In this document: piece by piece, positions 13,001-43,638 of the stretch | How the letters are laid out: each line of letters starts with the position of its first letter | Position numbering within the stretch: the stretch's first letter is position 1 | Notes under the pieces: model-generated | Database searches by the model: none | What the model saw: only the letters and a program-made list of their open reading frames with translations | Told to the model about the DNA's origin: nothing | Made by a program: the position numbers and the translations under genes | Source of the DNA: Chrysomallon squamiferum | Lineage: Eukaryota > Mollusca > Gastropoda > Neomphalida > Peltospiridae | Length of the DNA stretch: 64,000 nt | Assembly (NCBI GenBank): GCA_012295275.1 | Contig: CM022673.1 | Location: 10,682,288-10,746,287 of the forward strand | Direction: 5' to 3'

Positions 13001-16000
13001 GAGAAAAATATATTATTATTATTATCTGTGTCACAAAAAAAACAAAAAAATATTCAGTATATAGCTGTAACATGTCTACAAAACAAACAAAAATAAAAAT
13101 GTAAATTTATATCTTTTAAAGATACCTTTAACATGTAGAGTCTTTTTAATAAACAAAAAATTAAAAATTATATTATTAAGTTATCTGATTTACAGAAAAT
13201 ATTTAGAAGATGTAGTTTTTAATAGAAACTAAAATTTGTAAAATGTTTAGAATACAGCTGTAATGTGTCAATTTAACAACAACAAAACAACAACAAAATA
13301 AGAGAGATTCATAGTAAATTAAACTGCTAATTTTATCTCAATAACTGCACCCAAAAATTAAAAAGTTTTTTAATTACAAGGAATATGAAACGAAATACAA
13401 CACAGTTATGGTGTTTACTATTTTTAAAACAATCAACATAAATAACAGTCATTTTGTTTTAAAAAAGTAAATATTTTTGGTGTAAAAAAATATCCTGGTT
13501 CCACCACTGATTATTATTTTTATAGACACATACCCTACAAAAAGCAGTGGCCAGTGGTAAAATGGCTGCAGCAACACCACTCTCATCAAGACTGGAGTCA
13601 TTCTGAAATGTAATTTTAATATGTTATTATTTGACAATTATTTTATTTTTATTAGTCCCTCAGATTTAGAACAAACAAACAAACAATCAAAAAATAAAAA
13701 TAAATACACTTTAAAAATGTTTAGGTTTTTTTTTGCTCTAAAACATCTCAAGCAATCTAAAATTTCTTAATTATTTCATCTAATTATCAGTTATTATTAT
13801 TATTATAATAATTATTATTTTTATATAAAACCCTTTTTAAAGCTTAAAGCAGAGAAGCTAAAACAATATACATTCATAAGCTAAAACAAAATCAAGTAAA
13901 CATTCTTTAATAACATCTCCGATAGAGCAATTAACTTGCAATCCTGGCAGCAGTCCAATAAGCTGATCAAATCAATCCTGTGACCAGTTCCTTTGCAGAA
14001 AAACACTGTTATTCAGAAATGTGATAAGGATTCAGGGAAAAATAATATCATGCAGCATTAATATAAAATTTTCTTGGAACAAAATGTCTGCCATTTGCAA
14101 CAACATGGAAAACATGTGCACAGATACTGCAGTATCTTTCTCTTTCCATTTTCAAAACTGCAATTTTCATCTGCTTCACTGGAAACTGGGCTATTTTGTT
14201 TCAACTTCTAATGTTTTATAAATTTAAAAGATTAAAATGAAAAATAAAATAAAGAAAATTTTTTATTTTTTTTTGTTTGGAAGGAGGGAATGGAAAAATA
14301 TTTTGAAAATGATGCATGTCTGTGTATTGGCAGACATTTCACATGCCTGTGTAACTGAGCCAGTTTGTTTGAATGTGTGCTTATACTGCTAACCTGGAGT
14401 GCACAGTTGAGAAGTTTCACCACAAGATCGAACTGCTGATGTTCCAACATGGCGCGATTCGAATGGACATGGAAACTGAGTTCCTGCGTCAGGGCCAGTC
14501 TTGTCACTCGACTTTTCAAAGCTCGTAAAACAGCTGGAAATATCTGAAAAAACCCCAAAAAACCAGGTTTAATTATATAACAAAAGTGCTGGCTGTAAAT
14601 AAAATAGTTTCTTGATAATTATTTAGTTTTCTGCTTATGTTGAATCAAAAATTTAACAAAGTCTATTAAAATTATAATTTACATTTATAACCAACTTAAA
14701 AATAAAAATACATTTGAATTAAACTTTTAATCAACAATTTTTAAATAAAAGATGTAGCATCTAAAATTAAGTGAAAGTTTCATACATCCAGATGTTCAGT
14801 TCTACTTCAGCTGAGACTTATTTTCTATATCTGTGAAATGGTCTTTTCAGTATTTTTTGCAATGAACAGTTAAAGGCATTTGAACAGTTAAAACAGAAAA
14901 AGCAAAATATCTACAAAATACAGGGCTAAAACTCATGCTCCTTAGCCAAAAGCTGACACAGAAAATGATGTATGCTATTTTTTCAAGACATTTTACTTCA
15001 CATCATTTTTATCTTAACTGCTTTAGGTGCATTTACATAATGACAAACAGCTACACTAAAATCATCCAGTTTTTAATAAGACAAACACTTACTATTCTGG
15101 CATCAGAGATTTTGTTTTCAAATATAAAGTTGACGCAGTTTCGTAGCACTTCCAGTCTTCTTGCGTTGTTTTCCACCATGCTCTGTCTGTCCCCTGTAGC
15201 ACTCATTGGTTTTCCACTGGGTACAATACGAGACTGATAAGGTCTAACATTTGCCAGTCTGAGAGAAAAAAACAAAAAAACAAACAGATTTAAAATTGTT
15301 ATTCTTATTGGTAATATATCTTTGCAAAAAATATTGTTTTGTTTAATCAAATGTTTTAGATGTTATATAGTTATAAAAAACTTAATAAAAAAATAAAACA
15401 ATTTAAAATAATAATAATAAAAATAAATTACAAAAAAAAAAGCAAGAACAGAGTCTTTCCAAGTGAAATGATGTGCTATAAGACATTTAAGGGGAAATAA
15501 CTCATCAATATGTAAGCATTTTACCACTACTGTCATTCTATTAAAGATCTATCAACTGAAAATCTATCAATAAAATAAAATGTACAAAGCAAGCAATAAA
15601 ATTAGGCATATCATAAAATTGAAAAAAAAAAAAAAACCCACCAATAAAATTAGATTTAATATAAACAATTGATAAACCAATCAATAACATTAGACATAAC
15701 ATACTTGTTCTTGATGCTGTTCTTAGCTGTGCCCTCATCAATGATTTCCTGAATGAGATTCCAGTTTAAGGTTGGAAATGGAGGCTGGTGAATTCTGGCA
15801 TATGATCCCTCTGTAGGTTTTGGAATCTTTGGAATATATGGCTGCGGATTGGGATGTTCCTGTAATTTACATAATAATAATAATAATAATAGTAGGAATA
15901 GTGAAATTAAAAAATAATGATGTCTAAAAAGAATAATAATGATAAAAGCAGTAATAATAAATGATAATCAAAATTATTATATATCAATAACAATAATAAT

Positions 16001-17226
16001 AAATAAATCAAAATAATGTATTATTGAACAAAATCATGAAACTGTTATTATTTTTTTTTTCAAGAAATGTATTTTCTGAATATTTCACATTTCTCTGTAT
16101 TAAAAGTTACTTGTACATTTTGAGCAGAACATTTACTTGAAATCCTAAAAACATTTCTTTTATAACAATTCATGCACATGAAAGTATTCTTGATTTCTTT
16201 ATTTCACATAACTTCTATCGATTTATATGCACACTGTAAAAATTGGCACATTTATGCTCTTATAATAACCTAGGGACACATCTGTTTTCACAATCTTGAT
16301 TATCGACTGTGGCTCAAATTTAATACCTGTCAGAAATATGTATAGTGATATAATGAACAGTGAATGTAGTTAAGTTTTAGAAATGTCTCTGAAACTGTAC
16401 AGAATGTTCACTGTATACAACATACATTTAGTGTGAGCTGCTGGGCCAGTTCCTTGATGTGTTCCCTCAGTTTGCTTGGGTTTGTTTTCTCCTCCTGCAG
16501 CTGATCAGGAATTGTAGCATAAACCTGCAGACATTAATACATACATAAAACATGTACACAGCTGCAATCCTATCTTCAGTGTGAGTGTGTGTGTGTGTGT
16601 GTGTGAATGGAAGTGAGTGTGTGCATGCATTCTCTAAGATTCTAAGCAACACATTTTTCTTCATAATTTGAAATTTGTTAATTATGGAATTAATATAAAT
16701 ATGCAAACATACATAGACACACTCACACATTCTCTATCTCACAGACATACACAAAGCACAAACATTCACACACACAACACATACATATCCATATACAGAT
16801 AATAACAAATTGATTGATTCATAGACATATGTTGACTAATGACTTTAATAAATGGTCATAAAAGTATCACATAAAATGAAAATTTAAACAGTTAACAGAA
16901 AATAGGAAATTCAAACAAAATGTAACTCCTGCAGTTGCCTACATAGCTTCTAATTCTCTTCTTGTAATTTTTTTTCTATATTTCAGCAGTCCTTTTCTTA
17001 AATCCATGACCTAGGAAATGTTAATTATGAACAGAAACTAATGTCTGTGTGTTTACCTCATCAAAAATATCACACACTCTGTATGGAGGCCCTCGCTCAG
17101 CCACAAAGGAATTAAAACCCATACCATCCAGTGCCCGGACCACAAAGTCATCATCTATTAAACCTCGGTGACCAAGAAAATTTGCCTATAACAACACAAA
17201 TAATAAAAAAATAAAATTATAAAATA

Positions 17227-17260
<34 letters not shown>

Positions 17261-18578
17261 GAACTTAAAGGATGTAAGTAAGTAAAGTAAAATAAAATAA
17301 AAATAATTAATAATAATAATAATAAAAATTAAACTTAAAGGATGTAGGTAAGTGAAGTAAAATAAAATAAAGTAATGTAAATTAAGTTAAATTATAAAAA
17401 TAAAGTAACATAAAATAAAATAAAAATAATAATTCTTCATCAATATGTAATTTTCATTATCATAAAATCTAATTAATAATAAATTTTTGTAAGAAAGAAA
17501 ATTACCGACCTGTTCTACAGATTAATAGTATATAAAAGACTTAGAGAACTAACCTTGTGAAATGTGATGAAAGGTTCTGGATGTATGCGTATTATTGTAA
17601 GACAGGATCTGTATGTATTGAACAGCTCAGCAAACATCCGAATGAACACACTTCTAATTTCCTTGTCCTGAAAAGAAAAATATGTTAAATTTATAATTAA
17701 TAAGTAATTTGAAATCTGTGAAAAAAAAACACAAAAATGTATGATACAGATGAGCAACTGTTCATCTAACTCTGCAGATTTCAAACTGAATTGAGAGCCG
17801 AGAAAATGACTATGGACCACTTTTACAGGTTTTGATAGAATCCATTAATCTCACATCATTTTAAATCATCTTCAACTTCAGAACTTCCCAGTACACATAC
17901 GTCACTTCACTGATATTAATCAACTAATTTAAAACATCAGTTATCACAAAAACAGTCACTTTTGAATGGGACTGTGCTGGTTCTAAACCAAACATCTGTT
18001 TCTTTGTTATTTAAAAAAATAAAACAGATTTTAATATTACAAAGATCCTCAATTTGTTTCTGTTCAAATGACATACTAACCCTCTGTGCAAATGAAGGCA
18101 GTTTTTGTGGAGAATGAGGAAATGCATAATCAGCACTGAGTAGATCTGGCTTTAGAATCTGAAAATAGTAAAAATAGAATAATGTCAAAATAGTTATATT
18201 CAAAATATTCATTTTTTTTTACACAATGATGAAGAAACTGAAATAATAAAAAATACATTTCACGCAATTTTTTGTATATAAATTTAAAAGAACTGTATTT
18301 ATTTTCAGTCACTAATTACAACAGTACATCAGTGCATTTTTGCTGCTACTACTGCAGTATTCAGTTGTAAAAACAACTAACTGAATACATAAAAAAGATT
18401 CATTTGAGGTCATTAAAAGTTTCAGGGTAAACAAAGAAGGCCTGTTAATGATCTTTACACAGTCTTTTTGGTGATTGAAAAGTGAGGAAACAGGAAAAGT
18501 TGGCAGCATTGTTTTTAATATATATAAATAAAAACACACACACAGGCTGGGGAGAGGGAGAGGGGGGGAGGGAGAGGG

Positions 18579-18628
<50 letters not shown>

Positions 18629-20681
18629 AAAATATATATTGAGAGAGAGAGAGAGACAGACAGAGAGGAAGTTAGTAAAACATACTGTATTTTTAAAATA
18701 CAAAATGGATATTAACCTCTATAAGTGCTTTTTTAGTTCTGAAAAGAATGGCGTTGTTTACTGATGGTATACTGACACACTCTGGTATATGTAGACTTCC
18801 TCCATCCAGATCTACTATGATGACATCCAGCTAAAAATATATTAACAAATACATAATGAAACAATATTTAAAACTTTGATTGATCTGTTTAGTATATCAT
18901 AAAAGAAAAGATAATAAAACACGATATAAAAGACAAAAGTCAAAATATAAGCAGATTTTACTGTGATTTTCAATAATAATAACATTAATAATAAAAAAGA
19001 AAGAAAGAAAGATTTTCAAAAAAAATCTTAAAAAAAAAAAATTTAAGAAAAATAAAAATAATAAAAATCCATCTAAGAAAGTAAGTTATTATCAGAAGAA
19101 CAAATAAACTTTTAAAAACGTAAAGTTTATTAAATTATCAAAACATTAACGAAAAATAAATAAAATTTACTACCATAAATGAATTTAAAAAAAATTTATT
19201 ATCAGAATAATATGTAGCTAGTAAAAGGCTAAAATATAAAGGATCGTGACTAAGGAACAAATGTGTTACATACTGGTCCCACCAAATCCATGGCATCGTT
19301 TCTGAGAGATGAATGAATTCCTGCTATGAAAGGGGTTGGAGTGTTGAGAACCTCTAAAAGTGAGACTGGCAAGACAGGAATATATACATAACTGAAAAAA
19401 ATAAAAAATAAAATATATATGTATTTAATAATTATGATGATGATGATAATTATAATAAAGTTACATGCAAAATATTCATTTTTGTACACATTGATGAAGA
19501 GACTGAAATAAGAAAAAATATCTAAGTATTTTTTGAATGTATGTACATATTATACTCACAAATAAATATTAATCAGTATTAATCAATATTCACAAAAGTT
19601 TGTATGAATTAATATTTTACCCAAATGGAAGATAATTCAAGGATGTTAGCAAGAAAAATACAAATTTAAACACATTGACCCATATAAGCAGCACACTAAA
19701 ATATATCACAAATTTTACTACTTCTAACGAATGCACTAAAATATACAATATTTTTTTGTACCCACATCTTTTTGATTTGTTATGCACATAATACATTTTA
19801 TCAGCGAGCATTACCATTTAGATTAAAGAAAAATAAAATTGTTTACCTGTATTTGAAAGGATACTGCAGAGCAATAAAAGCACTGCAAGCATCTGTCAGC
19901 CTTGAGTAACTCTGTGACGTGAACAAAATTTTGTGATCTGTCAACGCAGCAAACAGCACTGTCAGAACATTGTTGATTCCTGGAACACAATATAAACATT
20001 CTCTTTTGTTTTAGGGAGACTTTTATTTTTTATTATTGTCTGGCAATTGAGCCGAGTTTTCAGGTGGTTTCACATATTTATTCTTAAATTTCATACAAAT
20101 TTGAGTTAAAAATTCAACAATGACTGTTTTAATTATGACAATACATTTTTGTAAAACAGACTTTACACATTTAGGAATAATGTTACTTTTAAATCTTGGG
20201 ACCCAATAAAAATAAAAAAATAAAAAAATAAAAAATAACAATAATAAAAACAATAACAGAAGGACAAGTAACAAATATGCTTAGGCTGATATTTAAATAT
20301 ATAATAATTATCATCTCTCCTTTTAAATTGTTACAAATCTTAAATAAAATAAATATAAACCAAATCAAGAGAAAATTCTTGAAAATTATATCCTAACAAC
20401 AATGTCCCTACTATTCTGAATTCCCTCATTCACCCTTCCTCAGACATTCTTAAGTACCTTAGTATACAACTGTTTGAGCAGAGAAAAATGAAGTTGTTGT
20501 GTAATTAAAGATAAATACCTAGTTCTTCAAATATCTGTGCCACACACACGTTTGTAACAGGAACTGTTGGGTTTAGCGGTGGCTGGAGGGCCTGCCTGTC
20601 ACCTGCTCCTATTGAAAAGCGTACCTGGGGCCCACCTGAAAATTAATTTAAACAGAATATACATGTATTTTATGCATATAC

Positions 20682-20730
<49 letters not shown>

Positions 20731-20747
20731 CATACACACACATACAT

Positions 20748-20783
<36 letters not shown>

Positions 20784-20837
20784 TAATTCAAAATCCATAA
20801 ATGCTGACAAGGTAATGAATGTATTATTTTAATGTAA

Positions 20838-20874
<37 letters not shown>

Positions 20875-21070
20875 GTACAAATGCACATGTTTCCACAAAC
20901 CTTAATAGACTTGTAATTCCACATGCACAGTTTTTATGTTTATTAATGATGTATATGAGTAATTTGTTTGTGTCATCATGGACTGATGTTTGAATGAATA
21001 AATGATATAGTACAAAAACATCTAAAATGTATTTGAAAAGATGACCATTTATTTAAAAAAATAAAATAAA

Positions 21071-21125
<55 letters not shown>

Positions 21126-22844
21126 TAATAATAATAATAAAAAAAAAAAATAATAATAATTAATAATAATAATAATAATAAAAAAAAATAATAATAAAAT
21201 AAAAATTAAATTAATTATTTAACAGAAATAATTATAAATAACAGGAACAAATATTTACCTGGTGGTGGTACTTGTACACAGCCCAAGATATTTCCAACTA
21301 AAGTTTCTAGCTGTACTTGGAGATTTTCAACATACACTGTGTATATAATACCCAAACAGTTCTGAAAATAATACCAAAAAAAATCAGTGAGAATAATAAA
21401 ATGAATAGAACATTATTAAAAAAAATATATAACAATAACAATATTAAACACCATGCATTGAAACTTGTCAAAACTTAACAGCATCAGAATGAAATAAAGT
21501 TTGGTTTGGAGGGGTGTTTAGTTTACTGAGCTTTTACTTTTTAGTTCTGGAGAATGCAAGTTTATTGGAAGTCCAGTTTTTACATGTTTCTTTACATCTC
21601 AAAAAAAACATAAAATTTTATTACTATAACAATAATAATGATATTAAATAAATAAACAAACAAACAAACAAACAAAGACTAAAATAATAAATATTTATTG
21701 AATTATTTATTTTGACCTTCAAGAACAATAAAATGTCCAATAACATTTCTTTTCTTAAAATTACATAAACACTCTATACAGGTTAAACAGTTAATTACTG
21801 GCAGATTCATAAAACTCAATTTTACTTTCAACTCAATGTTATATAAAAAAAAAAAAAAAAAAAATTAAATTGCAGGTAGCACTCCAGTTATTTGAAGAAG
21901 TACAGAAAACAAATTTACCTTGAAAGCTTCAAAATAGCTGAGTCTTGAAACAAGCAGCAGACTTTTCGGTGCGAACATGAGTGAGTGGTGAACAAGAGCT
22001 GAATCTTGCTCATCGGTGTCTTCATCGTCAGGTTTTGTTGGGCTTATGGCAACTGTCTCATGGAAAGTCAAACAGGCACAGTAATGGCGATTGGCGTCTA
22101 TGTCTGTCAGGACAGACACGAAAAAAGATGGCTGCTGCCTCTGGGTAGACAGAGTCCATCCTGTTGGCTGACAAAACTGAAACACAGACAGGATTATTTT
22201 AAATCAAGAAAATGAGATAAAATAAATATATTGGCTGACAAAATTATGAAAAAAAAAATTAAATCAAGAAAAGGAGTTAAAATAAAATTTATTGGCTGAT
22301 AAAAATGAAAATGCAGTTACTCTTAAAATAAAGAAATCAACATTAAAAAGAAAAAGAAAATATTTTTTAAAAAATACCAACACAAAAACTTGTCACATTT
22401 AACACATAACATGGATGGTCATTTCTTAATCACAATCAAATTAACTTGAAACAGTGTACCAAGAAATGTATTAATACATTAATTCTTTTTTCTTATGATC
22501 ATTTGTCATTTTACCTGTACATAAAATTAATTCAACTAGTCTCCCTTTCAGATAATACATTCCATAAATCAAAATGTTCATATGTAATTTTTTTACATTA
22601 CATAAATAGATTTTTCACCATTATCACATTAATAAAGTAATTTAAATGATGCTAATTGCTACAAGTAACTATAATTTGTATTTACTAGTTCAATTCCTTG
22701 TGGGAAAGGGCATGTCTTCCAATCCTTTTCAGGAAATCTTTGTATAATCTTACCACAGCTGACTCCACTTCCTAAAAACTAGAAATCCATATTTTAACAT
22801 TAATAATCAAATCTAAAAACATTCTAGATAATAATAATAATAAC

Positions 22845-22882
<38 letters not shown>

Positions 22883-23320
22883 CATTAATAATCACAAGTA
22901 ATAATAATCACAAATAATAATTTAATATTATTTTATGCTTAATTCTTATTGTTGGAGACATCTAAAGAGTTAGAGATAGTCAAATTTTAATTTTTTGACA
23001 AAGTATGACATAAATTTAAAGAATTTTAAATACAGTAACTAATCATTAAAATTTCTGTTACAATGAATTTTTGTTATATTTTTTGCATGTTTTTGTTTTA
23101 ACCTCAAGATTTATTTAAAATACTTGACACTTGTTTCTGACACTGACATTAACTTTAAGTACACAAGCACTGCTGACTTAAAAATCAAAATTATAGTAAA
23201 AATGAATTGTTACTTAGATAAGACCTAAGGTTTATCAATCCATATATTACTTGCACACATTTGAGAATAATAATAATAATAAAAATAATTTAAAAAAAAT
23301 TAATAATAATAATGTGTATG

Positions 23321-23357
<37 letters not shown>

Positions 23358-24179
23358 GAAAGATCTTGTGTAAAATCTGGCAATTCTTATAAAACCTTTA
23401 AGAAATTTATGAGAATAAAATAATCCACAAACAAGCTTATATTGAAATTATTATATCATCTAAAATGATAAACTGAACTTTGATTCAGAGTGGTTCAAAA
23501 ACAAGTCACTATCTTCCTGTAAGCTCAGATATAAATACTATTACTGTCATTGATTATTCTTGTTATGGTCTCTGATAAACTGAAAATTATGCACATGTAA
23601 TGATGCAATGTGAGTCTACTTCTAGTATTTTAAGAATATATATTACATTTTTCAGCATTAACGATTCACTGAACTCCCAAGTGATAAGAAAATTACACTT
23701 AATACTTATCAGACAACTTGTTAGTGATACAGTTTTTGTATTGTATTAAAAATATCAATGTTTTTCTTTCTCTTTCATTGCAAAACTTTATTTCTGTTGT
23801 CTAATCTGTGTAAATAAATGAAATTCTAATATCTGACACTAATCACACACCTTACGTTCTGATTTATTTGATCAGATTTGCAATGTTAATATATTTATTT
23901 TGAATATTAACACTTCAGAGCCTTTCCTATTTTAAATCCTTTTACAATCGGATGATGATTCATTGATCGAAAAACACATTATGCTGATGCCCACCTACAT
24001 TAATAATATCGAAAATCAGTGATTTTGTTCATTATTCATGATATGCTGCATGTATAAATAGAACTGAATACAGACCAAGAATTTGTGCATAGATAATATA
24101 GAAAATGCTTTTATTTGCTCTTACGTTCTTTTTCGTGGTCATATCCTACCACTATGAAGTAGTCAGCCAGGCGAGACAT
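99..24179 (-). CDS. Sbf: SET-binding factor / MTMR5-MTMR13 (DENN Rab-GEF and pseudophosphatase), 3' end outside window
   Basis: Seen: 30 phase-consistent coding exons, in gene order 24125-24179, 22686-22771, 21919-22176, 21259-21361, 20519-20635, 19847-19979, 19274-19391, 18717-18830, 18081-18158, 17554-17667, 17057-17185, 16426-16524, 15705-15859, 15093-15258, 14394-14543, 13534-13602, 12808-12996, 12155-12268, 11261-11457, 10518-10684, 10220-10302, 9743-9938, 8901-9034, 8352-8528, 7721-7902, 7000-7189, 6316-6396, 5725-5834, 4834-5091 and 99-271. The start [18 protein letters not shown] is the classic SBF N-terminus. About 1398 codons are visible of roughly 1850-1900 usual for the family. 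The remaining pseudophosphatase, coiled coil and PH domain lie to the left. Known of the family: membrane-associated Rab exchange factors (Rab28/Rab21 in other animals) with a catalytically dead myotubularin domain; human SBF2 and SBF1 mutations cause Charcot-Marie-Tooth 4B2 and 4B3. Inference: single invertebrate orthologue of SBF1 and SBF2. Oddity: exon 24 has a one-base frameshift near 8429. Confidence 0.95.
272..4833 (-). other. Sbf: Sbf intron 29
   Basis: A 4.6-kb intron with no recognisable coding exon; the exon 29 and 30 phases join directly. It contains (ATA)n at about 573-616, (AATA)n at about 1865-1896, (TA)n at about 3162-3193, many A/T homopolymers and a perfect palindrome at 2624-2704. 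Confidence 0.6.
2624..2704. repeat. Perfect inverted repeat, 31-nt arms and 19-nt spacer
   Basis: The left arm 2624-2654 begins TTATTTAAATTTATTCAATT. The right arm 2674-2704 ends AATTGAATAAATTTAAATAA. All 31 positions pair, and the spacer is itself TA-rich. Confidence 0.92.
6461..6676. repeat. Minisatellite in Sbf intron 26
   Basis: About five units of roughly 45-60 bp share AATCACGTGATATTAG-like cores, A-runs and GGTATTATCATGAAT-like links. Confidence 0.85.
6881..6925 (-). repeat. Diverged copy of the Sbf exon 26 3' end
   Basis: This 45-bp stretch matches 6993-7037 (the last 13 codons of exon 26 plus its GTTTGTC donor) at 37 of 45 positions, 112 bp away. Its reading frame gives [13 protein letters not shown] against [13 protein letters not shown] in the real exon. 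Five of the eight changes are silent. An in-frame TAA lies just upstream on the coding strand. A possible acceptor (CTCAACAG) would let it join exon 25 in frame (phase 1 in, phase 2 out). Confidence 0.8.
8352..8528 (-). other. Sbf: Apparent one-base insertion (frameshift) inside Sbf exon 24
   Basis: The exon enters in phase 0 and must leave in phase 2 (AG joined to A of exon 25, giving RHFAKKTLL). That needs a length of 3n+2, but the exon is 177 nt (3n). The entry frame reads [16 protein letters not shown] and then runs to a stop. The +1 frame reads [20 protein letters not shown] and matches the family downstream. Removing one base at about 8429 restores a gap-free match. All 29 other exons are intact, so an assembly or sequencing indel or a rare allele is likelier than a dead gene. 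Confidence 0.85.
9125..9540. repeat. Degenerate tandem repeat in Sbf intron 22, unit about 150-170 bp
   Basis: Roughly three units share AAGTGAAGCTTTAGT, GATAATTTGTTTT, AACCATTCTTTA and ATTAATAATAAAGT blocks. Shorter ATTTTCACTAATTTTAG copies continue at about 9600-9715. Confidence 0.6.
10828..10885. repeat. (AAAC)n(AAAT)n microsatellite, Sbf intron 19
   Basis: Pure AAAC tetranucleotides pass into AAAT tetranucleotides. Confidence 0.95.
12808..16524 (-). other. Sbf: Sbf exons 12-17: SBF2-type middle domain
   Basis: Residues about 436-711. The exon 13 stretch [15 protein letters not shown] introduces the region. Exon 14 carries [20 protein letters not shown] and exon 15 carries [20 protein letters not shown] then [15 protein letters not shown]. 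Exons 16 and 17 carry [12 protein letters not shown] and [15 protein letters not shown], then [19 protein letters not shown]. This matches the helical SBF2 domain lying between the DENN and GRAM modules of MTMR5 and MTMR13. Exon 17 uses a weak donor (GTGGAC); the stop codon immediately downstream shows the exon must end there, and the phase fits exon 18. Confidence 0.9.
15560..15705. repeat. Short tandem repeat beside the Sbf exon 13 donor
   Basis: Imperfect units resembling CAATAAAATTAGACATAACA repeat about every 40-50 bp and run into the exon 13 donor at 15704. Only intron sequence is repeated. Confidence 0.6.
17259..17440. repeat. Tandem repeat in Sbf intron 10
   Basis: AACTTAAAGGATGTAAGTAA then GTAAAGTAAAATAAAATAAA occurs twice about 70 bp apart, next to (AAT)n. 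Confidence 0.8.
18191..18285. repeat. Dispersed intronic repeat, copy 1 (Sbf intron 8)
   Basis: CAAAATATTCATTTTT, ACAC-ATGATGAAGA and ACTGAAATAA-AAAAAATA are shared with the copy at 19461-19545. Confidence 0.75.
18586..18667. repeat. (AG)n microsatellite, Sbf intron 8
   Basis: An AG tract of about 40 bp, interrupted by a short AT stretch and followed by a second AG block. Confidence 0.95.
19461..19545. repeat. Dispersed intronic repeat, copy 2 (Sbf intron 6)
   Basis: Partner of 18191-18285, in the same orientation about 1.27 kb away. Neither copy includes exon sequence. Confidence 0.75.
20685..20781. repeat. (TG)n(TA)n(CA)n(TA)n self-complementary microsatellite, Sbf intron 4
   Basis: A long TG tract is followed by TATATATA, then a CA tract, so the two halves can pair as a hairpin of about 30 bp. 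A further (TA)n tract lies at about 20841-20868. Confidence 0.9.
21070..21215. repeat. (AAT)n microsatellite with A-runs, Sbf intron 4
   Basis: Long AAT/ATA trinucleotide tract with A-run interruptions. Confidence 0.95.
22164..22355. repeat. Tandem repeat seeded by the Sbf exon 3 acceptor edge
   Basis: Three units start with TTGGCTGACAAAA-like sequence at 22164, 22231 and 22292 (spacing 67 and 61 bp). They share AAATCAAGAAAA and GAGTTAAAATAAA-like middles. The first unit overlaps the first bases of exon 3 (coding-strand TTTTGTCAGCCAA); the others lie in intron 2. Confidence 0.8.
22772..24124 (-). other. Sbf: Sbf intron 1
   Basis: No coding exon was recognised. It holds (AAT)n at about 22829-22880 and (TA)n at about 23325-23354. 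First introns often carry regulatory sequence, but none was identified. Confidence 0.6.
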
Positions 24180-24508
24180 GGCAATAATGTCAAATAATTA
24201 AGGCATTGCTTGACTTTTCCCATCACTCTGTCGCCATTTTGACTTTTTGATACATTTTGTTGCATTTCCGGAATTTTTTGCATAAGGGGGATAATCGCAT
24301 ATTTAAAGGCAAATATTATTTGTATTTACCCCATGAAAGGAGTTCAGATACGAAATAGAATAAAATAATATCAATAAAAATTAATAAAAATAATAAATAT
24401 AAATAAATAAACAAAATAAATGTAATAAAATATATAAATAAAAAAATAAAAATAAAGAGGAATCTGAACTCTCATATATAAATATATTTATTTATTTATT
24501 TGTTTGTC

Positions 24509-24551
<43 letters not shown>

Positions 24552-25816
24552 TTTTGTTGTTGTTGTTGATACTGTTTATGTTGCACATGTATGCAAAAGT
24601 AGTTTGTAAGTGAAACCTGAGCCGATATATTTGCGGTTGTTTCTTGAAATATAGAAACAATTACGTGTCTATAAAACGCTGTATAATAAAACTGTTAGTG
24701 CTAAAAGTTTTATTTTATTTTTTTAAATATTTTTTATCTTCATTTTAAATAATGCATGTCTGAAATTAAAGGATATAAAATATATATATATATATATATA
24801 CTTATTCCGGTTTAATCTAAAATAAATATAATAATTATTTTACTCAAACTCAATTTATAGTAAGACATAAAAAAAAAATTAAAATAAGAAAAGAAAAAAA
24901 AAAAAAAGAAAAAGAAATAAAGCAGTAAGGTGAATCAATAAACGAAAGCATTCCTTTTTTTTTTTCTTTTTTTTCAGAATTGTATAAGGATAAAAGTTTT
25001 ACACGAAAGGAATCGAATACTCACGAACCTTTCCGAGTAACAAGAATGGAAATCGACGAAGGACCAGTCTAAACAAGGAAGTGGTTCTTCTTTTTTTCAC
25101 CCCTTTTCTAGTTCATGTTCATCCCATGTAGTTTTCAGAATGGCATGTAAACTGCGACGGTGTTATTGATGATTAGAAGAAAGCAGGCTTTAGTGATCAT
25201 TTTTAAATCAAGGTATATTGTCATTCTGTTTGTAGAAAAATTTAATAATCATCTGGAAATAAAATGAGGGAGGATCCCATTATTAAACTGCTACCCGGTC
25301 ATCATCATGATAGTCACTTTGAAACAGTCAGATGACTCTTCTGAGTGATATCTGTTAACCTTTTTACATTTATCGTGGTTCTGTATGCGTCTCTGCATAT
25401 ATATGTATTTTGATTTACTACTTAATAGTCTATATTTTTACTTGTGATATTCATCATATTGTCAACGATAATACTTTATTATAGAGTCAGAGACAGATCA
25501 TATTCTCATTCTGTTATTTACACAAATTTGTTTTTTTATTATTTCGTATATGTCAAAATGTAGGGCCTTTAATTTAATTACTAAATGTAAATATTTAGTT
25601 TCATGTTGGATTAAATTAAAACATTAAATCAAAACTGTCTTATAAAAAAAACATTTGTTATACATATAATAAATCTATATATTATATGTATATCAGTGTG
25701 TGTGTGTGTTCCTCTGTTTGTGTGTGTGTGTGTGTGTGAGTGTGTGTGCAATTTGACTCCTAAATTCAATAATAAATAATAATATCAATATAATTTTTTT
25801 ATTTCAGATTTTAACA
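24180..25816. promoter_or_regulatory. Head-to-head intergenic interval, Sbf (minus) and VPS18 (plus)
   Basis: The two start codons are 1.64 kb apart and point away from each other, so both promoters and both 5' UTRs lie here. A YY1-like GCCATTTTGA core sits at 24233-24242, about 55 bp upstream of the Sbf ATG, a typical YY1 position near a start site. VPS18 exon 1 is preceded by an acceptor (TTTCAG at 25802-25807), so an upstream non-coding exon is likely; AAG|GTATAT at about 25212 is a plausible donor. The interval also holds an (ATT)n tract at about 24510-24549 and (TG)n at about 25696-25745. No TATA box was assigned. Confidence 0.55.

Positions 25817-43638
<17,822 letters not shown>

Larger units (their letters stand above)
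17057..24179 (-). other. Sbf: Sbf exons 1-11: tripartite DENN module
   Basis: Residues about 1-435. Exons 1-3 give the uDENN part: [18 protein letters not shown], then [33 protein letters not shown] and [12 protein letters not shown]. Exons 4-8 give the central DENN core, with [55 protein letters not shown] and [16 protein letters not shown]. Exons 9-11 give dDENN, with [20 protein letters not shown] and [20 protein letters not shown]. In this family the module is the Rab GDP/GTP exchange unit. Exon 1 ends in phase 1 on GTAAGA. Exon 3 has its acceptor edge repeated in the preceding intron (see 22164-22355). Confidence 0.93.
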